Source: a virus
Reading direction: 5' to 3' (one strand)
DNA length: 22,533 nt
IMG/VR virus record: IMGVR_UViG_3300040807_002721
Location: 1 to 22,533 of that record
The first letter of the stretch is position 1. Every line of letters starts with the position of its first letter. The notes beneath the pieces are model-generated. The model saw only the letters and a program-made list of their open reading frames with translations. It had not been told where the DNA came from and searched no databases. The translations under genes and the position numbers were made by a program. Below, piece by piece: positions 1 through 7,614 of the stretch.

Positions 1-413
1 GGGTCAGAGTAGTAGACAAGATTGATAACTTTGCCAGTCGTTGGAATAGGCTTGAGCGCAAATTTATTTTGTATTCTTGTGTAATATTTTGGCTCGCCGG
101 TAGCTGAAACTTTTTTATCTAAATCTATAAAAACGCGCAAAGGTGTACGCTGCAGTACTCCTTTGTCTGTGTATATGTAGACCATTTCCAAAAAGTCACT
201 TGGTATAGTTATCTCGCCTTCTGTGGCGTCGTAGGTTGCGGCTGAAGTTGTGCCAACAGTAACTGCTAATTTGTTTTCTAATGACGGCACGCGCAGTGTT
301 CTTGAGATCTTACGCTGCGCTTGATTAATGAATGTACCTGCAAGCGCGTTGGTGCAGTCTGTGCGATTAATAAGATCAATCACATCTTGTTTAAGCTCAG
401 CGTAAGTTGCCAT
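1..413 (-). CDS. Head-tail adaptor (connector) protein, 3'-truncated by window edge
   Basis: The minus strand reads open from an ATG at 413 to the left edge, giving 137 residues with no stop. The N-terminus (MATYAELKQDVIDLINRTD) is followed by an 'INQAQRKISRTLRVP' helix and then a beta-rich stretch with 'EITIPSDFLEMVYIY'. This layout is typical of the phage adaptor proteins that sit under the portal in short-tailed phages: an N-terminal helical pair, a conserved Arg-containing helix, then a beta domain. The Shine-Dalgarno AGAGGAT lies inside the end of the preceding gene, and the start follows that gene's stop after one base. Its place just after the capsid genes supports a head-completion role. 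The family assignment is from remembered pattern, not a search. Confidence 0.7.
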   Translation of the reverse strand, partial: MATYAELKQDVIDLINRTDCTNALAGTFINQAQRKISRTLRVPSLENKLAVTVGTTSAATYDATEGEITIPSDFLEMVYIYTDKGVLQRTPLRVFIDLDKKVSATGEPKYYTRIQNKFALKPIPTTGKVINLVYYSD

Positions 414-414
414 G

Positions 415-711
415 CTAGATCCTCTTTGAAGTCGTTAGAAAGTGCTCCATGTCATTTAGTTTGAGCCACTTAATGATGTCTTTGATTGGAGCTTTGTAGA
501 CATCGATGCCTTCACGCATCATTTGTTCTACGATGACGACAGGTATTGACGCCATCTTGAGCATTTCACCGCTTTGTGTGTAACCACCAGCGGTCTTTTG
601 CTCTTGTAGCTCTTTAATAAAACTGTCTGGAATGTGCTGTGTGTTTGTCCGATACAAACCATCAGCGTCTTGTTTGACGCCCATTACGGTGTCAATTACT
701 GGCTTATTCAT
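415..711 (-). CDS. Small conserved-looking phage protein downstream of capsid gene (98 aa)
   Basis: I cannot name a function for this 98-residue protein. It has 'DTVMGVKQDADGLYRT' near the N-terminus, a middle segment 'MLKMASIPVVIVEQMMREG' that looks like an amphipathic helix, and a basic C-terminus ending 'LTTSKRI'. It has no signal peptide or membrane segment. The ATG at 711 has a good Shine-Dalgarno (AAGGGGACAAA). It lies between the capsid gene and the adaptor, behind the post-capsid hairpin, so a head-completion or minor head role is plausible from context. I recall similar small proteins in this position in marine podoviruses, but that is memory only. Confidence 0.8.
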   Translation of the reverse strand: MNKPVIDTVMGVKQDADGLYRTNTQHIPDSFIKELQEQKTAGGYTQSGEMLKMASIPVVIVEQMMREGIDVYKAPIKDIIKWLKLNDMEHFLTTSKRI

Positions 712-728
712 TTTGTCCCCTTAGAATA

Positions 729-777
729 AACGTGGGTGCCCTCGGCAAGGAGAGCTGAATCCGAAGACACCCACGCT
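729..777 (-). terminator. Hairpin after the major capsid gene (terminator or attenuator)
   Basis: On the minus strand CGTGGGTGTC (775 to 766) pairs with GGCACCCACG (740 to 731) with one G.T wobble, giving ten base pairs. TCGG/CCGA continues the stem above a one-base bulge. The stem is followed by GTTTATTC, a weak T-run, so termination may be partial. It sits directly after the capsid stop, where phages such as T7 place a terminator that lifts capsid mRNA over downstream genes. Confidence 0.65.
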
Positions 778-784
778 AATTGGT

Positions 785-1729
785 CTAGCTCAAGTAGCGA
801 ATGAGACCTGAAGCTTTGTAATTGGTATGCTTCAGACCGTATTCAGTCACCATCATGTGCTTGTCAGCGTCGCCGTCTTTCGCGAGCAATTCGCGAGTCA
901 TTGGACGGAGTTCGCAGATCTTCCAGTTTGCTGGATCATACATCAGCGCAACTGAAGTCTTCATGAAGCGGTTCATGACAACGCGCTGCTCACCGTAAGG
1001 CGAGATGTACACGTCGACGACGTTCATGAGTGTGCGACCACCGTTTACGAAATGCTCTTGACGAGCGTTGCCTGAACCAACTGCAGAGCGGGTGAAACCA
1101 GCAATTACAGTTGAGTCGGCTGGCTTAATCATCAGGATTGATGCTTCTGAGCCTTCGTCGTACAGCTTGTCGCCGAGGTTGAGGATGTCCTGCTCAGTAA
1201 GGGCAGCAGGCGTACCAGAAGTTCCAGCGTCTTCGATGACGGCAGAATTGATGACGGCATTTGAGTCCGGGTCCGATCCATGCACGTTAGCAGTCAAGCG
1301 AGCAGTCGATGAAGAACCCGCAGCTGCGTCGTTACCATTTGTAGTACGATCGCCAACCAAGTTAAATTCGATGTCGCGCTTAAATTCAGCGGCTTTTTTC
1401 GAAAGCTGGTAAGCGGTTTCCTGCGCACGTCCGTAAGCATCAATAGCGTCAGCTGTTGCTGATACTTTAATGGTCTTTGACTGGATTTGCGTATAGTTAG
1501 AACGCATTACAGTTGGGGTCAGTGTAAGATCAGACGCGGTGAAGCCTTCAACTTCTGCATTTTCTGCAGTTGAAGCCAAGCTGTCTTCTTGCCACTGATA
1601 CAGTGTGTTGTGAACTGATTCCTTACCGATTGACGACAGGAATGGAGTTGTTGTCGGCGAGATATTTGAAATGATGTCTGAAATATCTTCTTTGATGCCG
1701 ATTTGATTGTACGTTGAATACGTAGCCAT
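785..1729 (-). CDS. Major capsid protein
   Basis: This 314-residue protein lies directly after the scaffold gene and before the adaptor, the standard capsid slot. The N-terminus contains 'GIKEDISDIISNISPTTTPF' (11-30) and then 'LYQWQEDSLAS' (43-53), a pattern I associate with the DUF5309/SU10-type group of HK97-fold capsid proteins. Its length is normal for such capsids. There are few cysteines and no membrane segment. The ATG at 1729 has an excellent Shine-Dalgarno (AAGAGGTAATA). A strong hairpin follows the stop. I am confident of the role from context plus pattern, and less sure of the exact family. Confidence 0.85.
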   Translation of the reverse strand: MATYSTYNQIGIKEDISDIISNISPTTTPFLSSIGKESVHNTLYQWQEDSLASTAENAEVEGFTASDLTLTPTVMRSNYTQIQSKTIKVSATADAIDAYGRAQETAYQLSKKAAEFKRDIEFNLVGDRTTNGNDAAAGSSSTARLTANVHGSDPDSNAVINSAVIEDAGTSGTPAALTEQDILNLGDKLYDEGSEASILMIKPADSTVIAGFTRSAVGSGNARQEHFVNGGRTLMNVVDVYISPYGEQRVVMNRFMKTSVALMYDPANWKICELRPMTRELLAKDGDADKHMMVTEYGLKHTNYKASGLIRYLS

Positions 1730-1752
1730 TATTACCTCTTATGGGCTAAAGA

Positions 1753-2778
1753 TTAGTCACTAGCAGACCATCTCGCTAAAAACGCATCCCTTGCCGCATC
1801 AGTTGATCCAGACTTTACAAGCGTATCCATTGCTTGTTGCCTTGCTCGGCGTGCTGGGTTTTGCGGCTTGGTTGCGCCAGACTTCAATACTCTTTGAGGG
1901 GCTTTAGTACGTTTTTTAACGGCAACTTTTTTGCCTTGATCATACTTCATAGCTTTCAACACCAGCTTAATTGCGGCTGGATCTACAAGTTGATCGATGT
2001 CTTGCTGGGAAATTCCCTGACTGACACCATATTTTCTGATCTTGTTGTAGAGATCCTCTGACCAATCAGGTATTTCCTGTTTCAGAGTTTCTATTGCTTC
2101 CGAAGCTCTTTTCTTCAGTTCCTGCTGTTGAGCATCTCGGACCATCTCGATGTATTTGTCTGACTCTTGATTAAGAAACTGGTAATCGTCATACGCTGCT
2201 TGTGCTTCTTTGCGAAGCTGAGCAAAGTCATCTGGTTCCATTTGTCGAGAAGCAAGCAGCATGTCAATTTCTGCGTAAGGCCTGAGCTTTTCCTCGGCTT
2301 TAGCCAGCAGTGTTTGAAGGATGCCTGCGTTCTTTTTTACGTCTTCTTCAAGAGTTTTGCGGATTTCTGCAACTTGTTGGGATTTTTTAGTAAGCGACTT
2401 TTCTTGACCGTATAAGCGTTTTAAGTCTTTGACGGATACTTCGAATACTTCTTCACCGACTTTGACTGTTGTCATGAGATCATCAGAAGCTATTTCAACT
2501 TCATAATGTTCGTCATCTTCGACAACCTCGTCATCGTCTAAAGCTGGAAGATTATCAAGGTCCACCTCATCACTTTCGACAACTTCGTAGTCTTCAGCAT
2601 CATCTGTATCTTCGCTTACTTCGTATTCTTCTACAGATTCAGCTTCGCTTTCATCCACGGTTTCAGATGTCTCCGCTTGCGGAGAGTCTTCCCAACGCTT
2701 CATAAAAGCACTAATTGCTCCGTCCACTGTGGGACTTTCAGGGTTCTCAGAGACGCTATTTTCAGTAGTCTCGGACAT
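1753..2778 (-). CDS. Capsid scaffolding protein
   Basis: This 341-residue protein has the classic scaffold composition. The first ~100 residues are extremely acidic (long runs of Glu, Asp, Ser and Val). A helical, coiled-coil-like centre (about 120-250, e.g. 'KKSQQVAEIRKTLEEDVKKN') follows, then a strongly basic tail (about 280-320, 'KKVAVKKRTKAPQRVLKSG') of the kind that binds the capsid shell. It immediately precedes the capsid gene. The Shine-Dalgarno AAAGGAG overlaps the stop of the upstream 80-aa gene, which suggests translational coupling. No protease motif is visible. Scaffolds are poorly conserved, so the call rests on composition and position. Confidence 0.8.
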   Translation of the reverse strand: MSETTENSVSENPESPTVDGAISAFMKRWEDSPQAETSETVDESEAESVEEYEVSEDTDDAEDYEVVESDEVDLDNLPALDDDEVVEDDEHYEVEIASDDLMTTVKVGEEVFEVSVKDLKRLYGQEKSLTKKSQQVAEIRKTLEEDVKKNAGILQTLLAKAEEKLRPYAEIDMLLASRQMEPDDFAQLRKEAQAAYDDYQFLNQESDKYIEMVRDAQQQELKKRASEAIETLKQEIPDWSEDLYNKIRKYGVSQGISQQDIDQLVDPAAIKLVLKAMKYDQGKKVAVKKRTKAPQRVLKSGATKPQNPARRARQQAMDTLVKSGSTDAARDAFLARWSASD

Positions 2779-2781
2779 AAA

Positions 2782-3024
2782 TTACTCCTTTGCCTCAAGG
2801 ATCTGATTTTTCATCATGACCTTTTGGTTCAATGTATTAACGATTTCTTGCATTGCCCGCGCAGAGTGATACGCAATTTCACGTTCGTCTTTCTGTAGCG
2901 GATCAGTTGAGAAAAATAGGCTTACATATTGATCGAGTAAGCTGTTGACGGTTTTTGTAAACGCGTCACTTCCGAGCAGTGTCTCTGCATGAGTTCCCTG
3001 CTCAATTATTTGTTGGTCTTCCAT
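2782..3024 (-). CDS. Small helical protein upstream of scaffold (80 aa)
   Basis: This 80-residue, mostly helical protein has N-terminal 'IEQGTHAETLLGSDAF' and a C-terminal 'NTLNQKVMMKNQILEAKE'. It has no membrane segment or catalytic motif. The ATG at 3024 has the Shine-Dalgarno GGAGAGATA. Its stop lies inside the ribosome-binding region of the scaffold gene, so the two are probably coupled. Similar small proteins recur between portal and scaffold genes in podoviruses; a head-assembly accessory role is inference. Confidence 0.75.
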   Translation of the reverse strand: MEDQQIIEQGTHAETLLGSDAFTKTVNSLLDQYVSLFFSTDPLQKDEREIAYHSARAMQEIVNTLNQKVMMKNQILEAKE

Positions 3025-3042
3025 TATCTCTCCTTGACCAAA

Positions 3043-3300
3043 TTAACATTTCCAGCGTCGCCGCGCTGCCTTGCCACGCTCACCAGTCCAGCTTTTTGAT
3101 CTGGCACAAAATGATTTGCGGCGCTTCGCAGCTTTGCTTCCTGGCTTAACTTTGCCGGTAACAGGGGCTTTTAAATTGCCACCTGTTGCTCGGTTATATT
3201 TTGCACGACCTTTTGCCGTGAGACCTGCACCTTTAGACGCAGGAAGTTTTTCACCTCGGCCGACAGACAGCCGAGGCTCTTTCTTATTTTTTGTGGGCAT
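3043..3300 (-). CDS. Small basic Arg/Lys-rich protein, DUF6321-like
   Basis: This is an 85-residue, very basic protein. It contains 'GRGEKLPASKGAGLTAKGR', 'YNRATGGNLKAPVTG' and 'RRKSFCARSKSW', and ends '...ARRRWKC'. The combination of a K-G-G/A-LT-x-KGR block, an N-LK-P-V block, an 'RKSFCAR' block and a C-terminal Trp-x-Cys is the signature I remember for DUF6321, common in phages and often next to head genes. No function is established to my knowledge. The charge suggests nucleic-acid contact, perhaps with packaged DNA. It lies between portal and scaffold. The start ATG at 3300 has a modest AGG ribosome site. Confidence 0.75.
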   Translation of the reverse strand: MPTKNKKEPRLSVGRGEKLPASKGAGLTAKGRAKYNRATGGNLKAPVTGKVKPGSKAAKRRKSFCARSKSWTGERGKAARRRWKC

Positions 3301-3308
3301 TTGCTTAC

Positions 3309-5342
3309 CTATGAGTTCGGGCTGACAATTGCCGTGCGCTCTGCTGCTGGTGTGGCTTGTGCCATCTCCAGCTCTTTGTAAGCAATGTCTGCACGGATCT
3401 CAGAGTCGAAGTCTTTGCGCTCTTCAGTGCTGTACTGTGTAGCTACGTTGACTTCTACTTTAGCTTGCTCAAGCTCAAGTCGTGCCTGTTCCATCTGTGC
3501 TTTCAGCTGTAGCTCTTGCTCTTGGATCGCAACTTTGCGTTCTTCAAGTTCAATTTGCTTCATCATGATCTGCTGTTGCATTTGTGCTGCAGGATCAGGT
3601 TGCGGAGGTTGCACTTGATCAGGTGGTGTCAGATACGTGTCGACATCCTTGATACCGGCATTAAGCATCGCCTGGCGCACCATGGCGTACCTATTAACTT
3701 CAGTATAGAAAGGCTGAATGCCAGGATCTTGTGTAAGCATGGCGTGTAAAGCTTGAAACTTTTGTGCTTCACGTTCTTGTTCGCCATAGCCAAGCTTGAA
3801 AGCTACTTCGACGTCTTTGCGCTCTGCCCAATCTTTTGGGTTTATTTGGACATAATTACCGGCAACATCGAGAATTTTTTCATAGTTCTCGTTTTCAATG
3901 GCAAGTCTATAGACTTCTAAAAATAAAGGCTTCAAGAAGTTATTCGCAAAATTGCGCGCAATAATCTTAGATCTTTGTTGCGACAAGCTGACGAGGTTTT
4001 CAACCATAGCCGCAGAATTTTGCTTGCTCACTGCATCTTTGTTAAGACCTTGAGACAGCTTCGAAATGCCGCTTGTATTCTCGGCATCTTCTTCGAGCTG
4101 CATGATTGTCTGGAAGATGAATGGGTTAAGCTGGTTCTGCATAAGCGGCACAACGCCATCAGGCCTAGTTACATTCACAATGCCACCCAACCTGTTGTCT
4201 AGGAGCTCCCTAGGGTTGGTTAAGGCACCTTTCTGCACAAGGTATCTGGGGTTAGTTGTAACAGACGCATGATCTAGCACCGAGCGCATCAGAGCAGTCC
4301 GTGCATTCTGTGTTGGCATCAACTTATATGCAAAGTTTTCACCATGAAATGAGTGAGGTACTGGTACAGGTGTAAATACGATAAATGGTCGACGGTCTAC
4401 TTCTTCAATGTCTAGCAGTGTGTTTCCTGCGGACATAACTTTGTACAAGCGAGCTTCGCCATCTCCCTCCATGTCTGCTTCGACATAGGATTCATATACG
4501 ACCACCTGCTTCATTTGCTCTTGCCGATGATGCTCATCTGGCGTTAGGCGCTGCGGTCCTACTTGTTCGTGCCTGTAATAACGCTCATCATAATTCTCAC
4601 CTAGTGGATCTTCGTCGTGGCCAATAGTCTCAACGAGCTCAGCCTCAAATCCCATAGCAATAAGGTCTGCTTTTCGCATAGTTCTGCGGTGTGCTACAAA
4701 CCCATCATCCACGCTAGTCGACATAGGATTTATGATAAATTCTTCTGGTGGAATTACTTCAATTGCTACTTTTGACTTGTTGACTGACTTGCGGATCACA
4801 CCTGAAAGCAAGCCGTCATTGTCGTTTAGTGAGGCGAGACCATCTACGTCTGGGTCAGCCATGAGACCGTCAAGTTCGTCAGATGTTAAGCTGTCAAACT
4901 CTTCTTCGACCACATCAAGCTTGTTGTCCCAGTAGACTTTAGCAATACCGTTTCGTGCCATCAGGCCATCGTGTATGACATCTCTGTAGACACTAAAACC
5001 ATCGTTCTGGCGATGGATAATATAGTTGGTGTAAGCTGTGCAAACTCGCGCCATCTCAACGTCTTCGGGACCTTGTGCATTAAACTGCACGACATCAGTG
5101 CCAGCAGAAAATGTCTCTAGCAGCAAGGCTTTCAAGCCTTCAACTCCGTCGTACACGTCTTGTGATACGTAGCTGCTGTTGCCGTTAGACTGCCTCTCGG
5201 GCAGTTCGGCGTGGTAGTACCGAAGCATCTGCTGACGCTCATGGCTAAGATCGCCATCGGAGTATCCGATTGAACCTTTGATCTCGTCTTGAACGAGACT
5301 TAGCAGCTCATCTTCGGTAAGTGCTGTGAATGTCTCAGCCAT
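3309..5342 (-). CDS. Portal protein
   Basis: This 677-residue protein directly follows the large terminase; the stop and start share one base (TAATG). The N-terminal region contains 'YVSQDVYDGVEGLKALLLET' and then 'VVQFNAQGPEDVEMARV', followed by 'DVIHDGLMARNGIAKVYWD' (about 125-145). This is the pattern of the long P22/N4-like portal group of short-tailed phages. The C-terminal ~110 residues are a Gln/Glu-rich coiled coil ('MKQIELEERKVAIQEQELQL'), matching the helical barrel some portals extend into the capsid. It forms the dodecameric DNA channel at the vertex, docks the terminase and nucleates the head. The translation is intact over its full length. Confidence 0.88.
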   Translation of the reverse strand: MAETFTALTEDELLSLVQDEIKGSIGYSDGDLSHERQQMLRYYHAELPERQSNGNSSYVSQDVYDGVEGLKALLLETFSAGTDVVQFNAQGPEDVEMARVCTAYTNYIIHRQNDGFSVYRDVIHDGLMARNGIAKVYWDNKLDVVEEEFDSLTSDELDGLMADPDVDGLASLNDNDGLLSGVIRKSVNKSKVAIEVIPPEEFIINPMSTSVDDGFVAHRRTMRKADLIAMGFEAELVETIGHDEDPLGENYDERYYRHEQVGPQRLTPDEHHRQEQMKQVVVYESYVEADMEGDGEARLYKVMSAGNTLLDIEEVDRRPFIVFTPVPVPHSFHGENFAYKLMPTQNARTALMRSVLDHASVTTNPRYLVQKGALTNPRELLDNRLGGIVNVTRPDGVVPLMQNQLNPFIFQTIMQLEEDAENTSGISKLSQGLNKDAVSKQNSAAMVENLVSLSQQRSKIIARNFANNFLKPLFLEVYRLAIENENYEKILDVAGNYVQINPKDWAERKDVEVAFKLGYGEQEREAQKFQALHAMLTQDPGIQPFYTEVNRYAMVRQAMLNAGIKDVDTYLTPPDQVQPPQPDPAAQMQQQIMMKQIELEERKVAIQEQELQLKAQMEQARLELEQAKVEVNVATQYSTEERKDFDSEIRADIAYKELEMAQATPAAERTAIVSPNS

Positions 5343-6916
5343 TAGATTGCCTCACTGTAAAATTCATCATAAATGGTAACAGGCTCCCAGCCTTGCTGGT
5401 GGCCGTAGTTTGCGATTGCCAAGGACATAACGCAGTCGTCATGGCAGCCAGCTTCAGCTTCCATACCGCCTGTTTCAGTTTCGATGTATGTCAGCATTTC
5501 GCGCAAAGTAACTTTGTCGTGAATTTCTAACTCGTCCATACGGAGCGCAGCTCGAAGTTCGTTGATGACTAAAGGCTTACTTTTGGCTGTGGTTGCAAAA
5601 CCTAGTTTTACTGTTTCTTTGTCGCTTATTTTGTCGACGACAATTTCAGTATGAAAATTTGAATATCCGTAATCTTTATAAAGTCGTGTGCAGGTCAACA
5701 GCCCGTGAGAGTTGCTTTCACATATTACATATGCGTCATTAAAAAACTCACCAAGTCTAAGAAGCACATCAGCAAAATAGTCTGGGTGTACGTGGGCTCT
5801 AAAAGATCCTACGTGCCGTTTTTTGCTGTCGAGTATTTGAGCAACAGAATAGTCTCCGCCTCTAATACCCATGGCAACATCAGCACCAATTGTGTACATC
5901 TCGCCCGGATCGACATCCCTGTATAAGGTTAGTTCGCCGCGTGGATGTTTTACCCAGACATCACCTTCTAGCGCCATGCGAGCAATTGGCTCTTTGGCTG
6001 CATCAATCATTTTAATAAGTTGGTCAGGGTTAAAAATTGGCCGACCAGAAGTCAAAAATGCTTCATCGGCGTCTGACGGATATTCTTGCCTGAATAGATC
6101 AATGCCATTTTGTGCAATTTTCTTGCGTCTGAAAGCTAATTGCTCATCGCTTAGTTTATACTTTTCTTTGAGCTCTTCTTCTTCAGGCGTGTAATCATTG
6201 CCGTAAACCCATGGTTCTTCGTACTCGTCTTGAATATACCAAGGAAGAAACACAGGAATAAAACCGTTGGTGCCTTCACATGCGCCTTTCCATAAATCAT
6301 AGAATTTTCCACTAACGCCGTTAGCGGTCGACTCAACGAAAACTGCAGTATTCTTTTTGTTTGGAATAGCCTGCATAATGGCGTTGAAGTTTTCTTCTGC
6401 TGTAGAGTGAGACCAAAAAGCTAACTCTGACAGATGCGCTACGGTTACGGTTTCACCTCGCGCTACCGATTCACCACCTGCTGTTGCGACAACATAAGAA
6501 CTATCTAAGATGTCGAAGTTAAGCTCGCGACGCGAGGAATACTTAGTGTGTGGTTTGATCGGTTCTGGGCAATTTTCATGGTATCGCCTTGTCATATCAA
6601 ACAAGGCGCGTGTGCTGTCGGCGTGGTGGGTCACAACGAGCCCTCGCTGAGCTTGGCGTTGTGAAAGCCACCAATATAGCCAACCACCTACCATTGTGGA
6701 TAAGCCCATCTGGCGCGCTTTTAAAATGATAATGCGCACCTTGCCTTCGTCCTGAAGCTGTTTTTCAACTTGCTCCAGAAGAAGGCTCTGGGCGGTGTTT
6801 AGATGCAACGGAGTTACGTTTCCATCTTTAGTGCGGATTTTTAGAGCGTGCTTTGAATAGAAGCCAAAGTCATCCCTCAATTTTTTCCTGATCTTCTGTG
6901 CTTTCGCTGCTGTCAT
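5342..6916 (-). CDS. terL: Terminase large subunit (packaging ATPase and nuclease)
   Basis: This 524-residue motor protein packages DNA into the prohead and cuts concatemers. Walker A is KARQMGLST (66-74), the K-x-R-Q-x-G-x-S-T variant usual in terminases. Walker B is 'VTVAHLSELAFW' (157-168) with E164 as catalytic carboxylate; Ser replaces the usual Asp before it. The coupling motif is 'ESTANG' (195-200). The RNase-H-like nuclease carries D346 ('IGADVAMG'), E400 ('VICESNSHG') and D493/D494 ('HDDCVMSLA'). The ATG at 6916 lies 47 bases inside the upstream gene and has only a weak ribosome site, so coupling is likely. All key residues are present. Confidence 0.95.
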   Translation of the reverse strand: MTAAKAQKIRKKLRDDFGFYSKHALKIRTKDGNVTPLHLNTAQSLLLEQVEKQLQDEGKVRIIILKARQMGLSTMVGGWLYWWLSQRQAQRGLVVTHHADSTRALFDMTRRYHENCPEPIKPHTKYSSRRELNFDILDSSYVVATAGGESVARGETVTVAHLSELAFWSHSTAEENFNAIMQAIPNKKNTAVFVESTANGVSGKFYDLWKGACEGTNGFIPVFLPWYIQDEYEEPWVYGNDYTPEEEELKEKYKLSDEQLAFRRKKIAQNGIDLFRQEYPSDADEAFLTSGRPIFNPDQLIKMIDAAKEPIARMALEGDVWVKHPRGELTLYRDVDPGEMYTIGADVAMGIRGGDYSVAQILDSKKRHVGSFRAHVHPDYFADVLLRLGEFFNDAYVICESNSHGLLTCTRLYKDYGYSNFHTEIVVDKISDKETVKLGFATTAKSKPLVINELRAALRMDELEIHDKVTLREMLTYIETETGGMEAEAGCHDDCVMSLAIANYGHQQGWEPVTIYDEFYSEAI

Positions 6917-7397
6917 CTAGACTTGCCAGCCACTCTTCAGCGACTGCCTTTACTTCATGCTTGTTCACGGGCTTCTGCTTGGTGAACTCCAAAAGAGCTT
7001 TTGCAGCACCTGCTTTTGTGGTTGCTGCGTCTGGTCCTTCGGCGATCTCAAGCAGAACTGTGACAGCACGTTTTGCGATGTCGTCGTCTGACGGCAAAAT
7101 GCCTTTTTCAATCATTTGCTGTACCTTGTTTTCTGCTTTGACACGTAATTGTTCACGAACTTCAGCTAATTTATCGAGTTGTCGACCCCACCCATCGGGG
7201 ACGCCTTTCGGCCTATTATTTTTTGCGCCCACGCTTCGCAGATGCTCCAGGTGTTTTTGCCACCTTTCCCCGCCCTCTGCCTTCATCCGTTTTATCGGAT
7301 GCATGTGCATGTTCTTTTCCGTCCATGCTGGCTTGATCTGTGGGTTTGCTCGTAGCCTGTTTGACTTCGGGTTCATTGACGCGTTTGGCTTGTCCAT
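6870..7397 (-). CDS. Probable terminase small subunit (by position)
   Basis: This 175-residue basic protein ends inside the terminase gene. The N-terminal part has 'GGERWQKHLEHLRSVGAK' and 'NNRPKGVPDGWGRQLDK'. A helical C-terminal half ('KAGAAKALLEFTKQKPVNK') ends in an acidic tail. Small terminase subunits are short, poorly conserved and encoded just before the large subunit, which fits. I do not see an unmistakable helix-turn-helix. I chose ATG 7397 rather than TTG 7400 because a perfect AAGGAG lies six bases upstream. That start puts 182 bases of this gene inside the preceding gene in another frame. It could instead be a different packaging accessory protein. Confidence 0.6.
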   Translation of the reverse strand: MDKPNASMNPKSNRLRANPQIKPAWTEKNMHMHPIKRMKAEGGERWQKHLEHLRSVGAKNNRPKGVPDGWGRQLDKLAEVREQLRVKAENKVQQMIEKGILPSDDDIAKRAVTVLLEIAEGPDAATTKAGAAKALLEFTKQKPVNKHEVKAVAEEWLASLDDSSESTEDQEKIEG

Positions 7398-7596
7398 CAA
7401 TAGCTCCTTGCATCACAGCTGCTATGTAATTGTGTACGATACGATATGTTGTTGAACTGCTCTTTATTAGCGACGCAGGTGGCATTGAATTTAAAAACTC
7501 GCTGCCCATCGCAAGCCGCGCTTCGAGCGTAAAACGATCGTCTGTAAACATTTTGTCGAAGACCTCGATAAGCTGATATAGCTCAGTGGGTTTCAT
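7216..7596 (-). CDS. Small protein with structured N-terminus and basic low-complexity tail (126 aa)
   Basis: I do not recognise this 126-residue protein. The first ~65 residues look folded and helical ('KPTELYQLIEVFDKMFTDD', 'TYRIVHNYIAAVMQG'). The remaining ~60 are hydrophilic low-complexity sequence ending in a basic 'SAKRGRKK'. The disordered tail is exactly the part that overlaps the next gene in a different frame, as expected when one frame constrains the other. The ATG at 7596 has an optimal Shine-Dalgarno (AAGGAGAGCAC). It lies between the giant virion protein and the probable small terminase. Confidence 0.75.
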   Translation of the reverse strand: MKPTELYQLIEVFDKMFTDDRFTLEARLAMGSEFLNSMPPASLIKSSSTTYRIVHNYIAAVMQGAIDGQAKRVNEPEVKQATSKPTDQASMDGKEHAHASDKTDEGRGRGKVAKTPGASAKRGRKK

Positions 7597-7614
7597 GTGC
7601 TCTCCTTATATTTC

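Noticed and set aside
56-70. GCGCAAATTT on the plus strand matching the first half of the repeat element
   Set aside because: No ATGGACAAC half follows, and it lies inside the adaptor coding sequence; chance match.
1194-1412. Plus-strand open frame opposite the capsid gene as an antisense gene
   Set aside because: It has no ribosome site or credible composition; the capsid gene is strongly supported on the other strand.
7386-7400. ATGGACAAG on the minus strand resembling the end of the 28-bp element, with GAGCTATTG before it
   Set aside because: It lacks the RCGCAWWTT half at the right distance, and the bases are explained by the ribosome site and first codons of the 175-aa gene.
6898-7455. 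Plus-strand open frame of 185 codons opposite the small-terminase genes
   Set aside because: It is Ser/Cys/Phe-rich antisense shadow sequence with no ribosome site; the minus-strand genes explain the DNA.
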